From contig CANMTD010000002.1 of assembly GCA_947500775.1 (NCBI GenBank), positions 930,001 through 994,000 on the forward strand: 64,000 nucleotides of DNA. The letters are read 5' to 3'. Shown here one piece after another: positions 25,725 through 33,505 of this stretch. The stretch's first letter is position 1; the number at the start of each line of letters is the position of its first letter. This stretch comes from an uncultured Paracoccaceae bacterium (GTDB lineage: Bacteria > Pseudomonadota > Alphaproteobacteria > Rhodobacterales > Rhodobacteraceae). The notes beneath the pieces were generated by a model, which searched no databases, was not told where the DNA came from, and saw only the letters and a list, made by a program, of their open reading frames with translations. The position numbers and the translations under genes were made by a program.

Positions 25725-26513
25725 TCAGACGACTTCGAAGAACTTCGAAGGATCGGCCGCGATATCGTCGTAAGACACACCGTTCAGAAAGACGCTGTCG
25801 CCCTGACCAAAGTCGATCAGGGTGCCGGCCTCGCCCAGGTCGACGGCGAAATCCACAACGCTGTCGGCATCTTCAAGCGAGACACCCGGCAGGGAATTGG
25901 CGATCTGCAACATGTCACCATCGGTGAAATCCATGATCACATCGCCGCCGCCGGAAAAGACGAACAGATCGTCGCCGTTGCCGCCGAACAACACATCGTC
26001 ACCGTCGCCGCCGTCCAGAACATCGTCGCCTGCACCGCCCTCCAGCAGATCATCGCCCTTGCCGCCCAGCAGGATATCATCGCCCGCATCGCCGCTTAGC
26101 TGATCATCGCCTTTGCCGCCGCCGATCATGTCGTCGCCCGTGCCGCCACTGATTTCGTCATCGCCGGTGTTGCCGCGCAGGATGTCATCTCCGCTGCCGC
26201 CCAGCATCAGGTCGTCGCCGTCACCGCCGCGCATCAGATCATCGCCGGCACCGCCGACCAAAACATCTTCGCCGTCGCCGCCAAGCATTTCGTCATCGCC
26301 CGACCCGCCAAGCAGCAGGTCGTCATCGTCGCCACCGTCAAGAAAATCATCGCCCGATCCGCCGATCAGGTAATCCTCTCCTGTTTCGCCATGCAGGATG
26401 TCATTCCCGCTCCCACCACTCGCAAAATCGTCACCTGCACCTGCCTGAATGAAATCCGAGGCAGACGTGCCAAAAATAAAGTCGTTGAAGGCCCCGCCGG
26501 GTATCGTCGCCAT
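25725..26513 (-). CDS. RTX-repeat calcium-binding protein, type I secretion substrate
   Basis: A 262-residue acidic protein made almost entirely of RTX nonapeptides. After two degenerate units at the N-terminus there are 18 consecutive GGxGxDxUx-type repeats from about residue 24 to 186, enough for a long calcium-binding parallel beta-roll. The last 76 residues (DVIMDFTDGDMLQIANSLPG and onward) match the usual C-terminal type I secretion region and end in FFEVV. There is no N-terminal signal peptide and no catalytic or adhesion domain. ATG at 26513 has GAAGGAG eight bases upstream. The coupled ABC and HlyD genes downstream are the obvious exporter. Possible roles: surface scaffold, matrix protein or target of the glycosyltransferases. 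Confidence 0.9.
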   Translation of the reverse strand: MATIPGGAFNDFIFGTSASDFIQAGAGDDFASGGSGNDILHGETGEDYLIGGSGDDFLDGGDDDDLLLGGSGDDEMLGGDGEDVLVGGAGDDLMRGGDGDDLMLGGSGDDILRGNTGDDEISGGTGDDMIGGGKGDDQLSGDAGDDILLGGKGDDLLEGGAGDDVLDGGDGDDVLFGGNGDDLFVFSGGGDVIMDFTDGDMLQIANSLPGVSLEDADSVVDFAVDLGEAGTLIDFGQGDSVFLNGVSYDDIAADPSKFFEVV

Positions 26514-26560
26514 GGTGTCGCTCCTTCGCTCTGATTTAGGACGCTTAAGGTCATCGATAG

Positions 26561-26581
26561 AATTGTTGCGCCGCAGCAATT
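26561..26581. promoter_or_regulatory. 21-bp near-perfect dyad upstream of the RTX gene
   Basis: AATTG-T-TGCG-C-CGCA-G-CAATT is symmetrical about position 26571 with only one mismatched pair and sits about 48 bp before the RTX start codon. A TATAAA -10-like element on the minus strand lies further upstream at 26618-26623. The dyad fits a repressor operator, or a hairpin in the 5' leader; the regulator is unknown. Confidence 0.45.
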
Positions 26582-26676
26582 TAACAGCAGCATCCCCCCC
26601 ACCCGTAAAGTGAATTTTTTATACCCCTATGGTTGTCGGCGTGAAACTGATCAGGTTTTGCCCGACAGTGGCGAAA

Positions 26677-26710
26677 GACCGCTTCACGGTGATTGCCTGC
26701 GGTCGTTTTT
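26677..26710 (+). terminator. Terminator-like hairpin with T-run
   Basis: GACCGC and GCGGTC are separated by 16 nt and followed by GTTTTT on the plus strand. No plus-strand gene ends here, so if it works it would end a short non-coding transcript. The stem is only six bp and the loop is long. Confidence 0.25.
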
Positions 26711-26891
26711 CAGGCAGTTGTCGTTCAATTGTCATTGAAACCAAAACAATGCCGGCGGATCAGAAAATTCCCGGCCCGAACGGGATGCACCGAGATCAAA
26801 ATTCCGAATCGTATTTATTTACTTTACTTTCAGCGCTCTAACGACAGACCCGAAGGGCAACAAGACGGGTGCAAGAGGGTAAAATCAGACA

Positions 26892-26918
26892 TTCAAACTG
26901 TGTCTGGCGCAGTTTGAA
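26892..26918. repeat. Perfect 9-bp inverted repeat
   Basis: TTCAAACTG and CAGTTTGAA flank 9 nt whose ends can extend the stem by two pairs. It lies about 380 bp from the RTX start and 500 bp from the crotonase start. It could be an operator or a structured RNA element. Confidence 0.4.
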
Positions 26919-27418
26919 AACCAGGGAACACGCGGGGAACACCGGCACCACGGCGCCGCTACCGCCCCCGAAATCTCCGCCCGGACGACAAGCAAGGCAC
27001 AACCTATGGTATAGGCCATTCTTCGCCTAAAGGGACTGCCCGATTTGGCAGCAGCGCCCCCACCATTTCACAGTTCGACCACAGTTTTGCCACATTGCCG
27101 CGCCGCAGCGCGAAACCGGGCAACCGCTCCGTCGCGGGCGGCCAAAGCGACCTTCACTCCCCCCGCTGACCGGCGAATCGATTTGTCCGATATGGCCAGC
27201 CGCCCCCATCACAGTATTGTCAGATCCACCCCGGATGCGTTGCCCCCCGGGGACCGATATTCCGGCGGGCAGGCCTGCGCGATAAAATCGCCGGGCGCCG
27301 CTTGCAACTTCACGGCAGGTGCGATGTGATGCGCAAGACCCGGAGGGCGGAGCCGACATGTGCCGAACTTCAAGAGTTTGAGAAGACTATATTAACGCGC
27401 ATTGCCGAAGGAGCGACC

Positions 27419-28213
27419 ATGACGGACGACATTCTGATCGAAGGGCGCAGCGGCGCGGTTGCCACGCTGACTCTGAACCGCCCCACCGTGCGCAATTGCC
27501 TGTCGCTTGAGCTGCTGGAGGTGCTGCATGCCGCCATCCTGAGGCTGGGCGCGGATCGTGACATTCACGTGATCATACTGGCCGCGAACGGGCCCGCCTT
27601 CTGCGCCGGGCATGACTTGAAGGAACTGAACGCCGCCCGCCAGAAACCCGACAAGGGCCGCGCCTTTTTCGAAGAAACGATGGACAAATGCGCCCGCCTG
27701 ATGACCGCGATCGTCACCTGCCCGAAACCGGTGATCGCCTCGGTGCATGGCATTGCGACGGCGGCGGGCTGTCAGCTTGTGGCAAGCTGCGATCTGGCCC
27801 TTGCGGCCGATAACGCCCGCTTTGCCACCCCCGGCGTCAACATCGGCCTGTTCTGTTCCACCCCAATGGTCGCCCTGTCGCGCAACGTGTCGCGTAAAAA
27901 AGCGATGGAAATGCTGCTGACCGGCGACATGATCCCGGCGGCCGAGGCGTTACAGCACGGGCTGGTCAATCGCGTCGTGGCGCCCGACACCCTGCCCGAT
28001 GCCACGCAGGAACTTGCCCAACAGATCGCCGACAAGGCCCCCGCCACGGTCCGCATCGGCAAAGAGGCGTTTTACCGGCAATGCGAACTGCCGCTGGCCG
28101 AGGCCTATGACTACACCGCCGCTGTCATGGTGATGAACATGATGGAACCCGACGCCGAAGAAGGCATCGGCGCCTTCATCGAAAAACGCGCGCCCCAGTG
28201 GCGCAAACTGTGA
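27419..28213 (+). CDS. Enoyl-CoA hydratase/isomerase family protein lacking the catalytic glutamates
   Basis: Crotonase-fold protein of 264 residues. The CoA and oxyanion-hole elements are clear: FCAGHDLKEL near residue 61 and SVHGIATAAGCQLVASCDLALA near 107. The two glutamates used by true hydratases are not there: the first position reads Gln (AGCQL) and the second lies in PGVNIGLFCSTP. This pattern is that of the ECHDC3-like branch, whose reaction is unsettled. ATG at 27419 has GAAGGAG just upstream; the reading frame is open further but has no better start. The rhodanese gene follows by 23 bp, probably in one transcript. Confidence 0.85.
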   Translation: MTDDILIEGRSGAVATLTLNRPTVRNCLSLELLEVLHAAILRLGADRDIHVIILAANGPAFCAGHDLKELNAARQKPDKGRAFFEETMDKCARLMTAIVTCPKPVIASVHGIATAAGCQLVASCDLALAADNARFATPGVNIGLFCSTPMVALSRNVSRKKAMEMLLTGDMIPAAEALQHGLVNRVVAPDTLPDATQELAQQIADKAPATVRIGKEAFYRQCELPLAEAYDYTAAVMVMNMMEPDAEEGIGAFIEKRAPQWRKL

Positions 28214-28236
28214 CCCCCCAACGCCCCGAGGAAAAC

Positions 28237-28635
28237 ATGGCCCAACATATCACCAAAGGCATCAAGGACCTGCTGGCCGAGGCGAATGCCGTCATCACCA
28301 CCATTCCGCTGGACGAGGCGATGGCGCTGGTGGACAGCGACGATCACATATTGGTCGATCTGCGCGACATCCGCGAATTGCAGCGGCTGGGCAAAATTCC
28401 GGGGGCGTTTTCCTGTCCGCGCGGGATGCTGGAATTCTGGATCGACCCCGACAGCCCCTATCACAAGGATATCTTCAATCAGGATAAAACCTATGTGTTT
28501 TACTGTGCCGGTGCCCTGCGTTCCGCTCTGGCAACCAAGGTCGCGCAGGAAATGGGCCTGAACCCGGTGGCCCATATCGAAGGCGGGTTCGGCGCATGGG
28601 TCAAGGCGGGCGGCCCGGTCGAACAGATCGGCTAG
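28237..28635 (+). CDS. Rhodanese-like sulfurtransferase domain protein
   Basis: Single rhodanese domain, 132 residues, probably cytoplasmic. The family pattern is complete: HILVDLRDIRELQRLGKIPGAFSCPRGML, then the active-site loop YCAGALRSAL with its persulfide cysteine, then HIEGGFGAWVKAGGPV. ATG at 28237 follows GAGGAA; an earlier ATG would overlap the crotonase gene end. It lies directly after the crotonase gene, a pairing that suggests a shared but unknown role. Confidence 0.9.
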   Translation: MAQHITKGIKDLLAEANAVITTIPLDEAMALVDSDDHILVDLRDIRELQRLGKIPGAFSCPRGMLEFWIDPDSPYHKDIFNQDKTYVFYCAGALRSALATKVAQEMGLNPVAHIEGGFGAWVKAGGPVEQIG

Positions 28636-28659
28636 CCGCGCCTGAAACGCCGGGCCGTC

Positions 28660-28842
28660 TTATTTCGCCGTTTCGGCAAAATCCTCATGCACGAATTTCT
28701 TGTCGCAATAACCGCATTCGACAAAACCTTTGTCATGCGGGATCGACAGCCAGACGCGGGGGTGGCCCAGCGCGCCTTCGCCCCCGTCACAGGCCACGCG
28801 CCAAACAGAAACAATCTCGGTTTCGGGGGCTTCGATGGTCAT
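28660..28842 (-). CDS. Small zinc-finger protein (zf-CHCC family)
   Basis: A 60-residue protein with Cys-Gly-Tyr-Cys ([10 protein letters not shown]) plus an upstream Cys and His (VACDGG, GHPRVWL), matching the zf-CHCC family, relatives of which are an accessory subunit of respiratory complex I. Start ATG at 28842 is used since the conserved part begins at once; the longer frame upstream has no supporting features. It is convergent with the rhodanese gene, 24 bp apart. A link to complex I is family knowledge, not shown here. Confidence 0.85.
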   Translation of the reverse strand: MTIEAPETEIVSVWRVACDGGEGALGHPRVWLSIPHDKGFVECGYCDKKFVHEDFAETAK

Positions 28843-28939
28843 CAGGGAACTCCGTGGGTTGTGACCGCTGCGCGGTGGTCTTACATCACACGGCATGATA
28901 GCGATTGCGCCCGCACGGGCAAGCCGGAAGGGATGCGCC

Positions 28940-29911
28940 ATGGCCGAAAACGCCATTGAAATCGAAGCTTTGCAAAAGACCTATGCCGGCAGCGGTACGC
29001 AGGCGCCGAAATCCGCCCTGAAAGGGATCGATCTGACCATCCCGGCGGGGTCGATCTTTGGGCTGCTGGGGCCGAACGGGGCCGGGAAATCCACGCTGAT
29101 CAACATTCTGGCCGGTCTGGTCACGAAATCCAGCGGGCGGGTGAAAATCTGGGGCTTCGATCAGGACGTGAACCCGCGCCAGTCGCGCGCCGCCATCGGG
29201 GTCATGCCGCAGGAACTGAACATGGACCCGTTCTTTACCCCGCGCGCCGCGTTGGAGGTTCAGGCCGGGCTGTACGGCGTGCCCAAATCGCAACGCCGCA
29301 CCGATGAGATTCTGAAGATGATCGGCTTGCAGGACAAGGCCGATGCCTATGCCCGCAGCCTGTCGGGCGGGATGCGGCGGCGGTTGCTGCTGGGCAAGGC
29401 GCTGGTCCACCGCCCGCAGATTCTGGTGCTGGACGAACCCACCGCCGGGGTCGACATCGAATTGCGCCAGATGCTGTGGCAGAACGTGCGCCGCCTGAAC
29501 GAACAAGAGGGGCTGACCGTCATCCTGACCACCCATTATCTGGAAGAGGCGCAAGAGATGTGCGACGAGATCGCCATCATCAACCACGGCGAGGTGATCG
29601 TTCGCGACAGCACCGCCGCCCTTGTCGGGCGGATGGACGCCAAGACGCTGGTGGTGCATGGCGATGGCCCGATCCCCGATCAGATCCCCCTGCCCGACGG
29701 GGTCGACATGTCGCGCCGCCGCGACGGCGCGCTTGCCCTGACCTATCACCGCAACGCGATCTCGGCCGGGGATGTGCTGGATGCGGTACGCGCCGCCGGG
29801 GTCACCCTGCGCGATGTGGCCACCGAAGAACCCGATCTGGAGGATGTGTTCATGGCGCTGACCACATCCGCCCCGAACAAGGATCAATCGGCGGCATCGA
29901 CCCGTAACTGA
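28940..29911 (+). CDS. ABC-2 type transporter ATP-binding protein without adjacent permease
   Basis: Cytoplasmic ATPase of 323 residues resembling the YadG/NodI type. Walker A is GPNGAGKST, signature [16 protein letters not shown], Walker [13 protein letters not shown], with the switch His in [17 protein letters not shown]-terminal extension of about 90 residues is typical. The partner membrane protein normally lies next door but here the next gene is a convergent DUF1203 gene, overlapping by 28 nt. The ATG at 28940 follows a purine-rich stretch; an ATG 15 codons earlier is less likely. Confidence 0.88.
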   Translation: MAENAIEIEALQKTYAGSGTQAPKSALKGIDLTIPAGSIFGLLGPNGAGKSTLINILAGLVTKSSGRVKIWGFDQDVNPRQSRAAIGVMPQELNMDPFFTPRAALEVQAGLYGVPKSQRRTDEILKMIGLQDKADAYARSLSGGMRRRLLLGKALVHRPQILVLDEPTAGVDIELRQMLWQNVRRLNEQEGLTVILTTHYLEEAQEMCDEIAIINHGEVIVRDSTAALVGRMDAKTLVVHGDGPIPDQIPLPDGVDMSRRRDGALALTYHRNAISAGDVLDAVRAAGVTLRDVATEEPDLEDVFMALTTSAPNKDQSAASTRN

Positions 29912-30357
29912 TAACAATTGTTGCGCGCGGACCGGATGTGCAGATAGCGCACGTCGGGCCGCGCCAGAACCTGCGCGCAATAGCTCGCAATCTCGGCTTT
30001 GGGGGTGATCCGCCCGGTGCCATAGACGATCCGGTCGTCATCCGAATACCCTTTGATCAGATAATCGGGCGATGTCGTCATGATCTGCGGCAGCCCCGCC
30101 GCCGGGTCATGGGCGGTGCAGGCATCGGCGCACAGGAAAATCGGGCCAACCTCGGCATAGGGTTGCGGCTGCGGAAACGGGCAATGCGCCAGGATCAGCA
30201 TCCCCGCCCCTTCGGGCACGTCTTTCAGACAATGCCGACAGGGGGTGCCGGTGCCGGAGGAAATCGCGCGTTCGGGCGCTTGCCCGAAGGCATCCGGTCC
30301 CCCGGCCTGAAGGCGGCGCACGGTCTGGGTCGGCAGCGGGTGAAACACTATGGTCAT
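29884..30357 (-). CDS. DUF1203 domain protein
   Basis: A 157-residue protein of the uncharacterised DUF1203 family. Visible hallmarks are CRHCLKDVPEGAGMLILAHCPF, FLCADACTAHD and the C-terminal [22 protein letters not shown]. The Cys pairs (CRHC) suggest metal binding or a redox role. No signal peptide or membrane segment. The 3' end overlaps the convergent ABC ATPase gene by 28 nt. Function not known. Confidence 0.85.
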   Translation of the reverse strand: MTIVFHPLPTQTVRRLQAGGPDAFGQAPERAISSGTGTPCRHCLKDVPEGAGMLILAHCPFPQPQPYAEVGPIFLCADACTAHDPAAGLPQIMTTSPDYLIKGYSDDDRIVYGTGRITPKAEIASYCAQVLARPDVRYLHIRSARNNCYQLRVDAAD

Positions 30358-30429
30358 GGCAAGCCCTTTCCTTTGGATAAGGCTTAGCCGGGTGCGTGGC
30401 CCGCTCCGACCCGGTTCCTGCGGTTTCGC

Positions 30430-30810
30430 TTATGCCCGCGCCAACATCCGGCCCAGCCCGCGCCCGCCCAGAATATGCACATGCAGATGCGGCACCTCCT
30501 GCACGCCGTCCTGACCGGCGTTCGAAATCAACCGATACCCGGCCCCGCCTTCGCCGGGCTGAATGTCCAGCATCTTGCAGATCTGGCCGATGGTACGGGT
30601 GTAATCGACGATCTCGGCCTCGCTGGCCTCAAGCGCGAAGTGGTCGTAGCAGACATAGGCGCCCTTGGGGATCACCAGAACATGTTCGGGTGCCTGCGGT
30701 GCGATATCGCGGAACGCCAGCGTGTGCTCGGTTTCCAGCACGGTGTTGTTGGGGATCTCTCCGCGCAGGATTTTGGCAAAGATGTTTTCGGGATCGTAGC
30801 TATAGGCCAT
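30430..30810 (-). CDS. HIT family nucleotide hydrolase (HinT-like)
   Basis: Histidine-triad protein of 126 residues that hydrolyses nucleoside phosphoramidates or acyl-adenylates. The triad is VPHLHVHILGGRGL near the C-terminus, and the N-terminal half has IFAKILRGEIPNNTVLETEHTLAF, typical of HinT. The length is normal. It starts 9 bp after the GT14 gene ends on the same strand and is probably co-transcribed with it. Confidence 0.95.
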   Translation of the reverse strand: MAYSYDPENIFAKILRGEIPNNTVLETEHTLAFRDIAPQAPEHVLVIPKGAYVCYDHFALEASEAEIVDYTRTIGQICKMLDIQPGEGGAGYRLISNAGQDGVQEVPHLHVHILGGRGLGRMLARA

Positions 30811-30819
30811 GGGGTGTCC

Positions 30820-32397
30820 TCAGTCGGCGTAAAGATGGTCGGCCGTCGCAATTTCATACGCGGCGTCCCGGGGGATTTCCAGAAAATCGGCAAGGGTCAC
30901 GGCATTCTCATCCGCGCTGGCATTCTGGTGGATGCGATAGAAATTCGGGAAATCGGCATCCCGCAACCGGTCGCTTTCGAACACCACATCATAGCGGATC
31001 GTCGGCAGCAGCCGGTCGATTGTGGCCGGGGACGAACTGTCACGCGCCAGCCCCACGCGCTTGGCGTGGCCGATCAGGTAATCGTCGGAAAATTCACACT
31101 GTATTTCCAACAGCTTGGTGGTGCAGCGGTCGGCATAGAAATCCTGCATCAGATCGACGTTGCTGGGGTCCACGCAGATCAGCAACCGGTCCGTTTCATA
31201 GTAATCGAACAGCATCCGCATCAGCGCCCGCCGGTGGCGCATGCGTTTTTCCAGCGTGGTCTGGATACCCCCCAGATCGGGCAGCCCGGTGCTTTCCTCG
31301 TTGAACAGATATTCGATGGCTGGCAGGTTGGTCACCTGACGGGCCTTGTTCACCAGCCGCTTGGCCACATGCCATTTCTTGCAGGTCACGATCATCAACT
31401 CGCGATCCCGGCCAAGGCTGGCCTCGGATTCCCAGAACCGAGGCGCAAACCGCCGCCCGACCCGCCCACGCCCGGTCAGAAAACTGTGCATCCGCTGGCC
31501 TTCGTTCGAAATATCGAATGTGGCCGCATCATCGGCATAAAGCGCGCCCAGACGGCGCTTCAGTTCCGTCGCCTCGGGCGAAATTTTGCGGGCGAACAGG
31601 AAATCTTGGCTCAGCAGCAGGTCATAGTGATCGTCATAGAAATTCGCGGGCATGCCGTAATCGGTGAACAGCAGAAAGGTCAGCGTGCGGCTGTCCAGTT
31701 CCTCTTCGGGCACCAGATGGCGCACCACGGTCTGGAAAAAGGTTTCATCGGGTATCCAGGTCGTGCGGAAAAACCGCATCACATCGGGGCGTTTCTTGCA
31801 GAAGGCCAGCACCGCCTCGATCGTGCGGCGGCGCAGACACCACCACTGGCTGCCGATCATGATCTGCAAATCCGCAGGCGTGCTGCGCGACAGACCCAAC
31901 CGCCGCTGCAGCTCCAGCGATCCATAGAACAGGCGCTTGTTCTGGCGTTCGTTGAAAAAGTGGCGATAGATCAGCCGGTCTTCCTTCATCCCGGTCTTGA
32001 TCCAGCCCGAGGTCAGAAAATCGGCGCTTTCGATATAGTCCACATCGCGCGCATCCAGCACCTTATGGGCATAATGCGCCGATTTGATCGGCATGCAATC
32101 GCCCGACAGCATGTAGAAATGGCTGGCGCGGGGAAATGCCTTTTCCGCAGCTTCCACCGCAAGCAGCGTAGCCTGTACCAGCGACCATTCCCCCCAGCCG
32201 CATTTGATCCGCTTTTTGGCAAGAACGACGTTCGGATTGCCCGCCAATGCGGTCTTGATCCGTTCGAAATCTTCGATCCGGGCGCGCGCATCGAAATGAA
32301 TCGACATGAAATCGCCGACGGCCGTCAGGCGCTCGGCCTGTTGAATAATTGCGTCGGGGTCTTTGTGACACAACAAAATATAGGCAATCTTGGCCAT
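30820..32397 (-). CDS. GT14-type (core-2/I-branching-like) glycosyltransferase, DUF5928 type
   Basis: A 525-residue protein of a kind common in Rhodobacteraceae. The first 250 residues follow the branching beta-1,6-N-acetylglucosaminyltransferase family: IAYILLCHKDPDAI, SIHFDARARIEDF, FYMLSGDCMPIKSA, GSQWWCLRRRTIEAVL and the acidic WIPDETFFQTVV. The C-terminal 270 residues are the additional domain seen in these bacterial forms, resembling a nucleotide- or acceptor-handling domain (FDYYETDRLLICVDPSNVDLMQ). No signal or membrane segment. It is divergent from a sulfotransferase gene with a 137-bp AT-rich gap; both could modify the same surface glycan. Confidence 0.85.
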   Translation of the reverse strand: MAKIAYILLCHKDPDAIIQQAERLTAVGDFMSIHFDARARIEDFERIKTALAGNPNVVLAKKRIKCGWGEWSLVQATLLAVEAAEKAFPRASHFYMLSGDCMPIKSAHYAHKVLDARDVDYIESADFLTSGWIKTGMKEDRLIYRHFFNERQNKRLFYGSLELQRRLGLSRSTPADLQIMIGSQWWCLRRRTIEAVLAFCKKRPDVMRFFRTTWIPDETFFQTVVRHLVPEEELDSRTLTFLLFTDYGMPANFYDDHYDLLLSQDFLFARKISPEATELKRRLGALYADDAATFDISNEGQRMHSFLTGRGRVGRRFAPRFWESEASLGRDRELMIVTCKKWHVAKRLVNKARQVTNLPAIEYLFNEESTGLPDLGGIQTTLEKRMRHRRALMRMLFDYYETDRLLICVDPSNVDLMQDFYADRCTTKLLEIQCEFSDDYLIGHAKRVGLARDSSSPATIDRLLPTIRYDVVFESDRLRDADFPNFYRIHQNASADENAVTLADFLEIPRDAAYEIATADHLYAD

Positions 32398-32534
32398 AAC
32401 GTCGTCCGAAACTCGCGCTTAACAGTGTTCTTGACGTGATACCGTGAAGAGCCGTTGAATATACAGCATTTCTTTGCTCTTTTGCGAAGAACATGGCTTA
32501 CAAACCATGAGTGGTAATTGTTAAGGGCTAGAAA

Positions 32535-33353
32535 ATGGGATTTCCGGGGACCTGGATGACAGAAAGCCAAAGCGCGGTGTATCGCGTTGTGCCCAAATGC
32601 GCGTGTTCGACCATCGGGCAGATCATGTATTATTCGGATCACGGCAGGTTTTTCGACGGTGATATTCACGACGCCAAGGACGGGATGCACAAATGGGCGA
32701 TCGAGGCCAGCCAGCCCAAGATCGAACACAACGTAAAGACCCATCAATCCTATGCGTTCACCTGCGTCCGCAATCCCTATACCCGCGTGCTGTCGTCGTT
32801 TTTCGACAAGATTTGCGGGATACAGCGCAACGGCAAACGCTATCGCGGAAACCTTGTGCCCCTGCTGGTTCAGAAATACGGGATCGAGGTCGGCGGCCCG
32901 GACGGCAAAGACGACTTTGACCAGATCAAAAGCTTTCGCCGGTTTCTGTTATTTGTCCGCGACACCATCCGCTGGCGCCGCCCGATGGACCCCGATATCC
33001 ACTGGTCGGCGATGTCCGGCCATATCTCGACCTTCATCGTGAACGGTGGGCGGTACGACAATATTTTCTTTACCGAAAACTTCAATGAAGGCATGCAATC
33101 GGTTCTGGATGCGATAGAAGTGCCCCATCCCATCGACTTGGACAAAATCCCGCGGTTCAACGAATCCGAAGGGCACGGACCCAAACGCGCCCACCCGGTC
33201 GAAGACTACTTTGACGATCTGTCCAGACATCTGATCTATGAAATCTACAAACGCGATTTCAATCTGTTCAAATACGACTTTGACAACCCCGCCAACAAGA
33301 TGCCGATCGGCGAGATTGATCTGGATGAGGTCCACGCCAAACTGGGCGTGTGA
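32535..33353 (+). CDS. Sulfotransferase family 2 protein
   Basis: Transfers sulfate from PAPS to a sugar or other hydroxyl acceptor. The 272-residue protein has the 5'-phosphosulfate loop VVPKCACSTIGQI near the N-terminus and the 3'-phosphate site in FTCVRNPYTRVLSSFFDK around residue 76, both standard for the carbohydrate sulfotransferase family. ATG at 32535 has AAGGG upstream; the second Met (residue 8) is an alternative. No membrane anchor is present, unlike eukaryotic relatives. It is divergent from the GT14 gene. Confidence 0.88.
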   Translation: MGFPGTWMTESQSAVYRVVPKCACSTIGQIMYYSDHGRFFDGDIHDAKDGMHKWAIEASQPKIEHNVKTHQSYAFTCVRNPYTRVLSSFFDKICGIQRNGKRYRGNLVPLLVQKYGIEVGGPDGKDDFDQIKSFRRFLLFVRDTIRWRRPMDPDIHWSAMSGHISTFIVNGGRYDNIFFTENFNEGMQSVLDAIEVPHPIDLDKIPRFNESEGHGPKRAHPVEDYFDDLSRHLIYEIYKRDFNLFKYDFDNPANKMPIGEIDLDEVHAKLGV

Positions 33354-33380
33354 CGAAGGGCGGGCAGTCCGCCCGGTCAC
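33350..33380 (+). terminator. Two-part GC hairpin after the sulfotransferase gene
   Basis: GGGCGG and CCGCCC enclose a five-base loop, and outside a small internal loop GTGAC pairs with GTCAC, beginning at the stop codon. No T-run follows, so termination may need a factor. Confidence 0.5.
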
Positions 33381-33505
33381 TGAAACACAGGCCGAAAGGC
33401 CCCCGGATATGTGAACTTTTCATGAAGTTTCGCGGAATTTGATCTGTGTCTAGGATCGGCCCCTGCGTATGCTGCTTTGCTGTCCTCAAATGGACAGGAG
33501 GCCCT

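Larger units (their letters stand above)
26514..27418. other. Long intergenic region between RTX operon and crotonase gene
   Basis: About 900 bp without a convincing gene; the possible reading frames have atypical composition and no start signals. It is more AT-rich than its surroundings near 26600-26900. It holds the divergent control regions of the two flanking units, the 21-bp dyad at 26561, a hairpin followed by T residues at 26677-26710, and a perfect inverted repeat at 26892-26918. A small RNA is possible but I cannot define its ends. Confidence 0.5.

Noticed and set aside
25671-26373. Plus-strand Ser/Pro-repeat frames opposite the RTX gene
   Set aside because: The repeats arise from reading the RTX nonapeptide codons backwards.
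25725-26513. The periodic DNA repeat could be read as a CRISPR array
   Set aside because: The 27-bp periodicity is coding (nonapeptides), has no distinct spacers and keeps an open frame. No CRISPR array is seen anywhere in the window.
33390-33505. Pho-box upstream of the PstB-like gene
   Set aside because: I looked for tandem CTGTCAT-type repeats and saw none convincing.
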